Shown one piece after another: positions 1 through 5,977 of a stretch of DNA of 6,819 nucleotides. Under the pieces are notes generated by a model, which was not told where the DNA came from, made no database searches, and was given only the letters and a program-made list of their open reading frames with translations. The position numbers were made by a program, and so were the translations under genes. Position 1 is the first letter of the stretch, and every line of letters starts with the position of its first letter. The DNA comes from Fidelibacterota bacterium. GTDB taxonomy: Bacteria; Fidelibacterota; UBA2242; B5-G15. The DNA lies in contig QNCQ01000093.1 in assembly GCA_003645825.1 (NCBI GenBank), positions 1 through 6,819 on the forward strand, given 5' to 3'.

Positions 1-843
1 ATTGCAGGCTTTGAGATGAGATATTTCCAGGTTTACTCCTGATTTGCGGGAGATCTCGAGTGCTTCATCGATCGCTTCCAAAAGGGTATCGTCTTCATTT
101 CTCATATGAGTTGCATACAGCCCATCATATCTTTTTACCACTTTACAAAGTTCGATGAGTTCATCTATTGTGGCGAAACATCCGGGACTATATTCGAGAC
201 CAGTTGAAAGTCCGAAACTACCCTCTTCGAGGGTTTGCTGGAGAAGTTCTTTCATGTTTCTAAGCTGTTCAGGGCTTGGTTGTATATTTTCATTTCCCAG
301 GATGTAACTGCGGAGTCTTCCATGACCAGTAAGCGTCAGGTAATTTATTGACGGTTTCGATATTTCAATTTGCTCCAGAAACTGGCTCAGGCTGTGCCAG
401 GCTGGCGAAACACCATATTTGCGGTTCATTTCATCTCTGTAGTCTCTGTATTGCTGATCATTAAGGGGGAAAGGAGAGAAACCACAGTTTCCCGAAACCT
501 CCGTTGTGACACCTTGCATTATTTTAGAATCTGCTGTAGGGTTAATAAGGAGCTCAATATCAGTATGGGTGTGTATGTCAATAAATCCGGGGGACACTAC
601 TAAACCCTTTGCGTCGATCACTATGTCTGCGGATGAATTAATTTGTTTCTCGACAGCTTTAATTACATCCCCCTTGATTCCAATGTCGCAAACGGATATT
701 TGGTTCTTCTCTCCGTCGTACACAATACCACTTTTTATGAGAATATCGAATTGATTGAACAGTTTGCATGATACTAAAAAACCTGTACTCAGTACAGGAA
801 GGGTTTTGATGAAGTCCCTTCTGGTTATTTTTCCCCCTTTCAT
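1..843 (-). CDS. N-acyl-D-amino-acid deacylase family amidohydrolase, predicted Tat lipoprotein (partial, C-terminus off the left edge)
   Basis: The reading frame is open from an ATG at 843 to the window edge, giving 281 residues; family members are usually about 480-550 aa. Metal-dependent amidohydrolases of this family hydrolyse N-acyl-D-amino acids (D-aminoacylase) or related amides. Seen in order: a twin-arginine motif TRRDFIK (7-13), a short hydrophobic stretch and a lipobox LVSC (lipidated Cys26), so export by Tat and membrane anchoring outside the cytoplasm are inferred. Next come the composite beta-domain start (DILIKSGIVYDG, 33-44) and the metal motif FIDIHTHTD with His91 and His93. 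GNCGFSP follows, with Cys120 as the expected metal-bridging cysteine of this family, then TGHGRLR (172-178), GLSTGLEYSPG (211-221), ATHMRNE (His246) and ISHLKA (His276). The start is supported by a GAGG-type ribosome site at about 850-855. It is divergent from the transketolase gene. The family is clear, but the exact substrate (D-amino acid, dipeptide or other amide) is not. Confidence 0.9.
   Translation of the reverse strand, partial: MKGGKITRRDFIKTLPVLSTGFLVSCKLFNQFDILIKSGIVYDGEKNQISVCDIGIKGDVIKAVEKQINSSADIVIDAKGLVVSPGFIDIHTHTDIELLINPTADSKIMQGVTTEVSGNCGFSPFPLNDQQYRDYRDEMNRKYGVSPAWHSLSQFLEQIEISKPSINYLTLTGHGRLRSYILGNENIQPSPEQLRNMKELLQQTLEEGSFGLSTGLEYSPGCFATIDELIELCKVVKRYDGLYATHMRNEDDTLLEAIDEALEISRKSGVNLEISHLKACN
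776..798 (-). terminator. Intrinsic-terminator-like hairpin with U-tract inside the signal-peptide codons
   Basis: On the minus strand, reading 798 to 782, CCTGTAC-TGA-GTACAGG forms a perfect 7-bp stem with a 3-nt loop and four G/C pairs. It is followed without a gap by six T (781-776). This is the form of a Rho-independent terminator, but it lies 46-68 nt inside the amidohydrolase ORF (codons from Pro16 into Leu23). If it works, it would cut off transcription early when ribosomes are not covering it, which would be a translation-coupled attenuator. It could also be chance, because the bases are also constrained by coding for the signal peptide. Confidence 0.4.
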
Positions 844-865
844 TTCTTCCCTCAAAGAATTTTCT

Positions 866-896
866 TAAATAAAAATAAAATTAATAAAAGAGTCAA
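866..896 (-). promoter_or_regulatory. Weak sigma-70-like promoter candidate for the amidohydrolase gene
   Basis: On the minus strand a TTGACT box (896-891, five of six matches to TTGACA) is followed by an A/T-only stretch holding TATTTA (871-866), 19 nt downstream; other T/A-rich hexamers sit at 16-18 nt. A start near 859 would leave a leader of about 16 nt carrying the GAGG ribosome site. The -10 match is poor and the stretch is AT-rich anyway, so this is only a candidate. Confidence 0.25.
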
Positions 897-934
897 TCTT
901 AAAATTTTTAATTTTGGAAAATAAGTTGGGGCTG

Positions 935-1011
935 TTTGTCAAATTTAGGAAATGATGAGTGATTGGCATGGATGACTGTTGTAGATTGAGTATGGCACGG
1001 GATTTGTCAAA
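935..1011. repeat. Two copies of TTTGTCAAA upstream of the transketolase gene
   Basis: An identical 9-mer, TTTGTCAAA, occurs at 935-943 and 1003-1011, 68 bp apart, in the divergent intergenic region. Each copy is itself an inverted repeat (TTTG-T-CAAA) and contains TTGACA on the minus strand. No well-spaced -10 box was found for either copy, so a pair of operator half-sites or chance are both possible. The second copy ends 29 bp before the transketolase start. Confidence 0.2.
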
Positions 1012-1040
1012 CTTTTGTTTGTCTAAAAGAGAGGTATGGT

Positions 1041-3071
1041 ATGCCAATAGTAGATTCAAAAACAGGCAAAGTTGTTAAGGAGTATAATGCTGAAGAGTTG
1101 AAGCGATTAGCCAACATAATGAGAGGCTACAACTTGATTTCTCTGTGTGCCGCTGGTAGTGGCCACCTTGGTGGCACAATGTCCATAATGGATATTGTTG
1201 CAGTGTTGTATTTGAAGGAAATCAGGCATGATCCCAAAAATCCTGATTGGCCGGACAGAGACAGGGTTATTTTCAGCACCGGGCACAAAGCACCGGCACT
1301 TTATATTGGACTTGGGATGAGCGGATATTTTAATGTGGAAGATGTCGTAACTCTGCGGAAGTTATTCAGCCCATTTCAGGGACATCCTCACTGGTTGAAA
1401 TGTAAAGGTGTTGAGTTTTCTACTGGTTCGCTTGGCCAGGGATTGAGTATCTCTGTTGGTCAGGCTTTAGCCGGTAAACTTGATGGGAAAGATTACCGTG
1501 TTTATTGTATAATGGGAGATGGAGAGCAGCAGGAAGGGCAAATCTGGGAAGCTATTCTTGAAGCTGGACATTACAAGCTGGACAATCTGTGTGGGATAAT
1601 TGACTTCAATAAGCTACAGATTGATGGCTGGGTAAAGGACGTTATGAACATAGAGCCAATTGAGGACAAATACAGGGCTTTTGGCTGGGAAGTAATCAGA
1701 ATTGACGGCCATAACATCGATGAGATAATACAGGCGTTTGACAAAGCGAGAAAAATTAAAGGTAAACCTACCGTGATAGTTGCTGATACAATTAAAGGTA
1801 AAGGTGTAAGCTACGCTGAGAATATAGCCGGTTGGCATGGAAAAGCACCGAACTATGACCTGATGATTCAGGGGCTTGAGGAACTCGGATTAAAGAATTA
1901 CTTTGATCTTGACAAATTGTTTAAAAAAGCGAATGACTATCAGACGAAAGTAGATGAGCACCTTGATAAAAAGGTTCCAAAGTTTAGCCGGAATTACTGG
2001 TGGAATGAAATGGACATTATGAAGGTTGAGATGGAGCCTACGAGAAAAGGTTTCGGGAATGCACTGGAGAAAGTAGGAGATGATCCAAGAATAGTATGTC
2101 TTGGAGCGGATATATCAGGTTCTATAACTATAAGCAAATTTTATGAAAACCATCCCGAACGTAAGCACAGATTTCTAAGTATGGGAATTTCTGAACAGAG
2201 CATGACATGTGTAGCAGCCGGACTGTCCAAGGAGGGAAAACTGCCTGTAATTGGCACGTATGGAGTATTTGCTTCGGCGAGAAATTTGGACCAATTGAGA
2301 ACAACTGTTTGTTACGGCAATCATAATGTATTTGTTGCTGGAGCGCATGGTGGTGTTTCAGTAGGGCCTGATGGTGCTACGCACCAGGCGCTTGAAGAGT
2401 TTTTCAACATTTGCGGCTTGCCAAATATGCATGTAGTTGCTCCATGTGATGCAGTTGAGGTAGAGAAAGCGACAAAATATCTCTTGTTTGAGATTAATGG
2501 ACCAAAGTACATCAGATTTGCAAGGGAAGCGACTCCTGTTGTTACAGATGAAAATACCGTTTGGATTTTTGGAAAGGCAAATGTAATAAGATTTAGAGGA
2601 GAAAGGGATAATTTTAAAGATGCTTTCGAACATATTCTGGCTTCCGAATACGAGAATGAGAATGAGGATTTGACAATAATTGCCTGTGGCCCAATGGTTC
2701 CAGAGGCAATGAGAGCAGCATATATTTTAAAGAAGGAATACGATCTTGAGACCAGGGTTATAAATATGCACACCGTTAAACCTATTGATAGAGAAGCAAT
2801 TGTACGTGCCGCGAAAGAAACAGGGATTATTCTAACGGTAGAAGAACATCAAAAGGGTGGTTTTGGCAACTGGGTATCGGCAGTGCTCTCGGAAAGTCCT
2901 GAGGTGTCCAGTAGTGGGTATTTGTTCAGGATGATGGGAGTGAGCGACCGGTTCGGTGAAAGCGGTGCTCCATGGGAACTTGTAAAGGAATTTGAATTAA
3001 GTGCAGAGTTCGTCGCAAAGAATGCAAAGCTTTTAATTGATAGAAAGAAGGAGAAAGTGTGGTGGATGTAA
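1041..3071 (+). CDS. tkt: Transketolase (full length, fused form of the split-type enzyme)
   Basis: The 676 residues match the usual single-chain transketolase size of about 630-680. It transfers two-carbon ketol units between sugar phosphates in the cytosol (non-oxidative pentose phosphate pathway) using thiamine diphosphate and a divalent metal. N-terminal ThDP domain (about 15-280): GHLGGTMS (His42), GHKAPALY (His82), GHPHW, the ThDP/metal motif GDGE (159-162) followed by Asn190 in NKLQIDG, and KGKGVSYAENIAGWHGKAPN (253-271). Pyrimidine-binding domain (about 325-500): GADISGS, GISEQ with the catalytic Glu385, and DGATHQ (His448). C-terminal domain (about 540-665): TIIACGPM, VINMHTVKPID, EEHQKGGFGN and GESGAPWEL. 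Motif wording such as NKLQIDG and AGWHGKAPN resembles the two-subunit enzymes, here fused. About 25 acidic/aromatic residues (about 518-542) are inserted before the C-terminal domain. An AGAGG site 5-6 nt upstream supports the start; an out-of-frame ATG at 1036 is ignored. It heads a likely operon. Confidence 0.95.
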   Translation: MPIVDSKTGKVVKEYNAEELKRLANIMRGYNLISLCAAGSGHLGGTMSIMDIVAVLYLKEIRHDPKNPDWPDRDRVIFSTGHKAPALYIGLGMSGYFNVEDVVTLRKLFSPFQGHPHWLKCKGVEFSTGSLGQGLSISVGQALAGKLDGKDYRVYCIMGDGEQQEGQIWEAILEAGHYKLDNLCGIIDFNKLQIDGWVKDVMNIEPIEDKYRAFGWEVIRIDGHNIDEIIQAFDKARKIKGKPTVIVADTIKGKGVSYAENIAGWHGKAPNYDLMIQGLEELGLKNYFDLDKLFKKANDYQTKVDEHLDKKVPKFSRNYWWNEMDIMKVEMEPTRKGFGNALEKVGDDPRIVCLGADISGSITISKFYENHPERKHRFLSMGISEQSMTCVAAGLSKEGKLPVIGTYGVFASARNLDQLRTTVCYGNHNVFVAGAHGGVSVGPDGATHQALEEFFNICGLPNMHVVAPCDAVEVEKATKYLLFEINGPKYIRFAREATPVVTDENTVWIFGKANVIRFRGERDNFKDAFEHILASEYENENEDLTIIACGPMVPEAMRAAYILKKEYDLETRVINMHTVKPIDREAIVRAAKETGIILTVEEHQKGGFGNWVSAVLSESPEVSSSGYLFRMMGVSDRFGESGAPWELVKEFELSAEFVAKNAKLLIDRKKEKVWWM

Positions 3072-4090
3072 AAAACACTAATTGGGCAAAACTTGATTTT
3101 TCTCATAAAAACGTGGCTTATAGGTTTCATGCTCACTGGAAAGATGGAAAGTGGGATGAGGGTAGGTTAGTTACTGAAAATAAGCTTTCAATTGACGAGA
3201 GTGCTCCTTGTTTGCACTACGGGCAGCAATGTTTCGAAGGGATGAAAGCTCAGCGTTCGAAAGATGGTAGAATATGGTTGTTTCGCCCGATTGAAAATGC
3301 AAAGAGGTTTCAGCAGTCCGCCCGGCGGCTTATGATGCCTGAGGTACCGATTGAGTTGTTTATGAAAGGTGTTAAGGAGGCAGTAAAGGCAAATGCTGAT
3401 TATGTTCCACCTTATGGCTATGGAGCAAGTTTGTATATCAGACCTCTTTTGATTGGGATTGGTGAAAATCTGGGAGTAAGGCCAGCACCGGAGTATCTCT
3501 TTATTGTTTTTGTATGTCCGGTTGGACCGTACTTTAAACAGGGTTTTAAACCTATTAGTTTGAAGGTTGAGACAGAGTATGATAGAGCTGCCCCGAATGG
3601 TATAGGGAATGTGAAAGCCGGGGGTAATTATTCGGCTTCTTTATGGCCTTTGAAGATAGCGAGAGAAGAAGGTTTTGACGAGGTGGTTTATCTTGACCCT
3701 AAGGAACATAAATATTTTGAAGAGACAGGAGCTTCAAATGTGTTTTTTGTGTTCGAGGGTAATGTTATAGCAACTCCAAAGAGCAATTCGATACTGAATA
3801 GCATTACCAGAAGAACCATTGTCCAGGTTGCAAGGGAAGAATTTGGATATACTGTTGAGGAGAGAAGGATTCATGTAGATGAGATGAGTAAGTTTGTAGA
3901 GGCAGGGGCATGTGGTACGGCTGCTGTTATTACTCCTATTGGTAGCATGGGGTATAAAGGTAAGATTTATAAATTCTATGCGGATGGTAAGGAGGCTGGT
4001 CCGGTTACGAGAAAGCTTTATGATTACATTACAGCTCTGCAAGTAGGAGATGTTGAAGACAAATGGGGATGGCTGGAAGAGGTCACATAA
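3059..4090 (+). CDS. ilvE: Branched-chain amino-acid aminotransferase (class IV PLP enzyme)
   Basis: This 343-residue protein is typical in size for the long (type II) branched-chain aminotransferases. It reversibly moves the amino group between leucine, isoleucine or valine and 2-oxoglutarate in the cytosol, using pyridoxal phosphate. Seen: APCLHYGQQCFEGMKA (49-64, the conserved fold-IV entry motif), SLYIRPLLIG (124-133), GNVKAGGNY with the Schiff-base Lys186, EETGASNVFFV (221-231, Glu and Asn contacting the cofactor), the SITRRTI helix (248-254) and GTAAVITPIG (286-295, phosphate-binding loop). It starts with GTG at 3059 or the in-frame GTG at 3062; an AAGGAG at 3048-3053 gives spacings of 5 or 8 nt, so 3062 is equally plausible. 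Either start lies inside the end of the transketolase gene, so the two are probably translationally coupled. D-amino-acid or 4-amino-4-deoxychorismate class IV relatives are less likely because of the length and the GNVKAGGNY motif. Confidence 0.94.
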   Translation: MVDVKNTNWAKLDFSHKNVAYRFHAHWKDGKWDEGRLVTENKLSIDESAPCLHYGQQCFEGMKAQRSKDGRIWLFRPIENAKRFQQSARRLMMPEVPIELFMKGVKEAVKANADYVPPYGYGASLYIRPLLIGIGENLGVRPAPEYLFIVFVCPVGPYFKQGFKPISLKVETEYDRAAPNGIGNVKAGGNYSASLWPLKIAREEGFDEVVYLDPKEHKYFEETGASNVFFVFEGNVIATPKSNSILNSITRRTIVQVAREEFGYTVEERRIHVDEMSKFVEAGACGTAAVITPIGSMGYKGKIYKFYADGKEAGPVTRKLYDYITALQVGDVEDKWGWLEEVT

Positions 4091-4114
4091 GCATTAGAAT
4101 AAAGTGGGGAGTAA

Positions 4115-4471
4115 ATGGAGAATTTTAAGTGGGAAGACTTGGATAAAGACGGATTGACTTTCCTGATGGAGAACAGAAAGGAAGTGGTAAAGAATTACCA
4201 GAAAATGGTTTCCACTCTTGGGAAGAGCCTTGATGAGAAAACCCGACAATTAATAATGCTTGCAATCCAGGTTAATAGCCCTTCGCCAGATGCTATCAAA
4301 ATAATAATTCCAAAGGCTTTAAAGGCAGGCGCTACTCGTGATGAAATTATAGATACGATAATACTTACAATACCCATTGTAGGTTTATCAACGGTATTAA
4401 AGATGCTTCCTTTTGTTCTTAAAGAACTGGAAACACTGGAAAAGGCTTATAACGAAATAAATGGGGAATAA
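4115..4471 (+). CDS. Carboxymuconolactone decarboxylase/AhpD-fold small protein without CxxC
   Basis: The protein has 118 residues and is all helical in appearance. The central part, KTRQLIMLAIQV (42-53) and KALKAGATRDEIIDTIILTIPIVGL (67-91), follows the CMD/AhpD-like pattern of a helix leading to A-x-x-x-GAT-x-x-EI. In redox members a CxxCxxxH motif precedes this, 8-11 residues before the AL of ALKAG. Here those positions are Ser57, Ala60 and Ile64, and the protein has no cysteine at all, so alkylhydroperoxidase-type disulfide chemistry is not expected. Its function is unknown; a decarboxylase, isomerase-like or structural role is possible. It starts 24 nt after the aminotransferase stop behind a GGGGAG ribosome site (4106-4111), so it is likely the third gene of the same operon. 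Cytoplasmic: no signal peptide or membrane segment is seen. Confidence 0.75.
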   Translation: MENFKWEDLDKDGLTFLMENRKEVVKNYQKMVSTLGKSLDEKTRQLIMLAIQVNSPSPDAIKIIIPKALKAGATRDEIIDTIILTIPIVGLSTVLKMLPFVLKELETLEKAYNEINGE

Positions 4472-4488
4472 AGTAAATATTTTAATAT

Positions 4489-4519
4489 TCTCAGCAGATT
4501 TGATATAATCAGACTGAGA
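4489..4519 (+). other. Imperfect hairpin after the metabolic operon
   Basis: TCTCAG (4489-4494) pairs with CTGAGA (4514-4519), and inside it GATT (4497-4500) pairs with AATC (4507-4510) around a 6-nt loop, with a small internal mismatch. It sits 18 nt after the CMD-like stop codon. No T-run follows, so it could protect the 3' end of the transcript or be processed, but it is not a textbook terminator. Confidence 0.25.
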
Positions 4520-4605
4520 TTCCTTGGTGAGTTCTTGGAATTCCTTGATATTTGGTAAAATCGTTTTTAAAAGGGGTTAATTATAAATAATAAATCCGTA
4601 AATTG

Positions 4606-4632
4606 ATTATCTTGTGGTAATAGATTTTTTTT
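4606..4632 (+). terminator. Weak Rho-independent terminator candidate
   Basis: ATTATC (4606-4611) and GGTAAT (4616-4621) form a 6-bp stem with one G-U pair and a TTGT loop. After AGA comes a run of eight T (4625-4632). The stem is AT-rich and so weak, but the place fits: it separates the transketolase operon from the small-gene cassette starting at 4698. The rest of the 4472-4697 gap is AT-rich without a convincing gene. Confidence 0.35.
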
Positions 4633-4697
4633 AATATATTTTTCACCAGATGTTATGTAATTCAGGTTTTTTATAAAATTTCAAAGAAGGATATAAA

Positions 4698-5072
4698 ATG
4701 GGCGAGCAAAAGAAAGTAACCTTTAAATATTATTTTTCTGAAAATTATAATCCGGTTTATATTAACGGTGCTTACGGCGGAGTTGGCCCTCATGGAGAAA
4801 TAATTATTAATTTTTACCTTGAAAGATATGGAATTCCTCGTTCACATACTCATCTTATTAATGATGATGGATCTTTGGGTCCTCAGATAGAAATGGAACC
4901 GCCAGACTACTTATCTAACGTTATCAGGTTTGTGGAAACTGGTATTATTTTAAATCTGGAGAATGCGAAACGTATTCATGCATGGTTAGGGAAAAAAATT
5001 GAAGAATTAGAAAAAACTATTATAAGTAGTAATAAACCAGATATTTCAAAGGGAGGGGGCAGAAGAAGTTGA
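4698..5072 (+). CDS. Small uncharacterised protein with a DUF3467-like pattern (first gene of a HicBA-like cassette)
   Basis: This gene encodes 124 residues with no named family that I can assign firmly. The N-terminal half (7-42) reads as beta strands: TFKYYFSENYNPVYINGAYGG, then PHGEIIINFYLER. A variable, charged loop follows, and then VIRFVETGIILNLENAKRIHAWLGKKIEELE (75-105). This order of 'N-G/A...E-I-hydrophobic-F' strand, then a strand, then a helix of the form 'AK-x-x-x-x-L-x-x-x-I-x-x-x-E' is like DUF3467 proteins, which are small and of unknown function; the link is my inference. The tail (110-124) is polar and ends in a Gly/Arg-rich stretch, perhaps because the DNA there also carries the next gene's ribosome site. 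AGAAGG at 4685-4690, 7 nt before the ATG, supports the start. Its stop overlaps the next start (TTGA), so it is co-translated with the HicB-like gene. Cytoplasmic. Confidence 0.7.
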   Translation: MGEQKKVTFKYYFSENYNPVYINGAYGGVGPHGEIIINFYLERYGIPRSHTHLINDDGSLGPQIEMEPPDYLSNVIRFVETGIILNLENAKRIHAWLGKKIEELEKTIISSNKPDISKGGGRRS

Positions 5073-5521
5073 GAAGAAAAATCATTCATTATAACACCCC
5101 AAGGAACGTATTTTTAGGGTTACAAATATCAGATACAGAGAATTCTGCTTCAGTTAAATTCAATCCCAAAGAAGATTATTCTGTTAGCAATAAGATCAAA
5201 ATTAATTTTTCAATAGATAGTACAGAATCTTATGAAAATCCTGAATCTGAAATATGCTTAGGCTCGAAAGCTTTCCCGATATATACATTGGTAAATAAAA
5301 GGCTGAAAAAACCATTAATGGTTATTCTTGAATCTGATGATGGAGGATATATAGCCAGGTCAGTTGATTTACCTATGTATGGATATGGTGATGACGCAAA
5401 AGAAGCAATAGAAAATCTAAAGTATGAAATTGAATCGCTATATAACGACTTAATGGCCGATGATAACTTTTCAGACGAATGGCTAAGATATAAAAGCTTT
5501 CTTATGGAAATTGTCTATTAA
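5069..5521 (+). CDS. HicB-like antitoxin-type protein with N-terminal extension
   Basis: The gene encodes 150 residues. The C-terminal half (82-130) has the HicB/UPF0150 pattern: PLMVILESDDGGYIARSVDLP, then GYGDDAKEAIENLKYEIESLY, i.e. a strand pair, a G-x-G-D/T turn, and the EA-x-x-NL helix. HicB proteins bind and block HicA RNases. The first 80 residues are not part of that fold; they look polar and beta-rich, and I do not recognise them. No obvious C-terminal ribbon-helix-helix or helix-turn-helix DNA-binding domain follows; the chain ends about 20 residues after the HicB helix. The start is TTG at 5069, 9 nt after a strong GGGAGGGGG run (5051-5059) and overlapping the upstream stop. There is no in-frame ATG until residue 84, which would remove the extension but keep most of the HicB-like fold. 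Codons are clearly AT-rich (one 60-nt line, 5101-5160, has 18 G/C against 27 in 1441-1500 of the transketolase). Confidence 0.7.
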   Translation: MRRKIIHYNTPRNVFLGLQISDTENSASVKFNPKEDYSVSNKIKINFSIDSTESYENPESEICLGSKAFPIYTLVNKRLKKPLMVILESDDGGYIARSVDLPMYGYGDDAKEAIENLKYEIESLYNDLMADDNFSDEWLRYKSFLMEIVY

Positions 5522-5527
5522 GATTAA

Positions 5528-5809
5528 ATGAAGAATGCCAGCTTTCATACTCTCGATGTTAAGAGAATATGCGAAAATAAACTTGGTATTAGATTTAATA
5601 AAGGAAAAGAGTTTAATGGGTGGTTCTTGCTTTGCGGAAAGAAAGTAGCAAGAATCACTATTCCTAAAGGCAGGAAACCAATCCCAAAAAAGACGTATAA
5701 ATCAATGGCAATGCAGCTCAAATTATCGGTTAAAGAGTTTGATGACCTTCTGGAATGTCCTATAGATAAAGAAAAATATGAGGAAATTTTAAAATCAAGG
5801 ATTAAGTGA
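5528..5809 (+). CDS. HicA-like small basic protein, putative toxin of a variant HicBA pair
   Basis: The 93 residues are lysine-rich. The order helix (8-18), strand GWFLLCGKKVARITIPKG (31-48), then helix KKTYKSMAMQLKLSVKEFDDLLECP (54-78) matches the HicA/YcfA fold, where a strand pair with a 'vP' end is followed by a helix ending in 'QL-x-LS-x-x-EF-x-x-L'. Classical HicA mRNA interferases carry a catalytic His in a GSH/GSNH motif in the first strand. Here that place reads EFNGW, and the only histidine is His7 near the N-terminus, so RNase activity by the usual mechanism is doubtful. A C-terminal CPIDKEKYEEIL segment (77-87) extends past the usual HicA. The start ATG is 6 nt after the HicB-like stop and no clear ribosome site is seen, so it probably depends on ribosomes finishing the upstream gene. 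Gene order (B before A) is the reverse of the usual hicAB. Confidence 0.68.
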   Translation: MKNASFHTLDVKRICENKLGIRFNKGKEFNGWFLLCGKKVARITIPKGRKPIPKKTYKSMAMQLKLSVKEFDDLLECPIDKEKYEEILKSRIK

Positions 5810-5899
5810 ATAGTCACACCATAATTTATTCTCCTTGAAAGAATGCCCTATACCCATCTATATACTATCTGACGTCGTGTATCCCGGTGAGGCAATCAA

Positions 5900-5924
5900 A
5901 TGGAGATGGTCATCCTGTCTCCAT
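5900..5924. other. Hairpin in the convergent intergenic region
   Basis: ATGGAGA (5900-5906) and TCTCCAT (5918-5924) form a perfect 7-bp stem with an 11-nt loop, midway between two convergent genes (stops at 5809 and 5978). There is no T-run on either side, so it is not a typical intrinsic terminator. It may still help separate the converging transcripts. The surrounding 168 bp looks less AT-rich than the neighbouring small genes and holds no gene that I can support. Confidence 0.3.
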
Positions 5925-5977
5925 CGGATGTGGGCTGGTTATCCACTACTAATCGTTCAGTCAGGTTCTCAAACCCG

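Noticed and set aside
370..754. Two overlapping plus-strand ORFs of 77 and 82 codons (370-603, 506-754)
   Set aside because: They lie opposite the clearly conserved amidohydrolase frame and have no recognisable motifs.
865..1059. Minus-strand ORF of 64 codons in the divergent gap
   Set aside because: It begins inside the transketolase gene, covers the AT-rich intergenic region, and its composition (K, N, F, I rich) looks like translated non-coding DNA.
2321..3136. Minus-strand ORFs under the transketolase and the aminotransferase start (up to 150 codons)
   Set aside because: They are antisense to strongly conserved coding sequence, with no family motifs.
4536..4543. GGAATTCC palindrome and the repeated ATTCCTTG nearby
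   Set aside because: They are too short to separate from chance in this region.
4672..4677. TATAAA as the -10 box of the small-gene cassette
   Set aside because: It would place the transcription start on the ribosome site, and there is no -35 box at suitable spacing (the nearest, TTCACC, is 24 nt away).
5545..5817. Minus-strand ORF of 90 codons opposite the HicA-like gene
   Set aside because: The plus-strand frame fits a known family pattern and its operon spacing; the antisense product has no supporting features.
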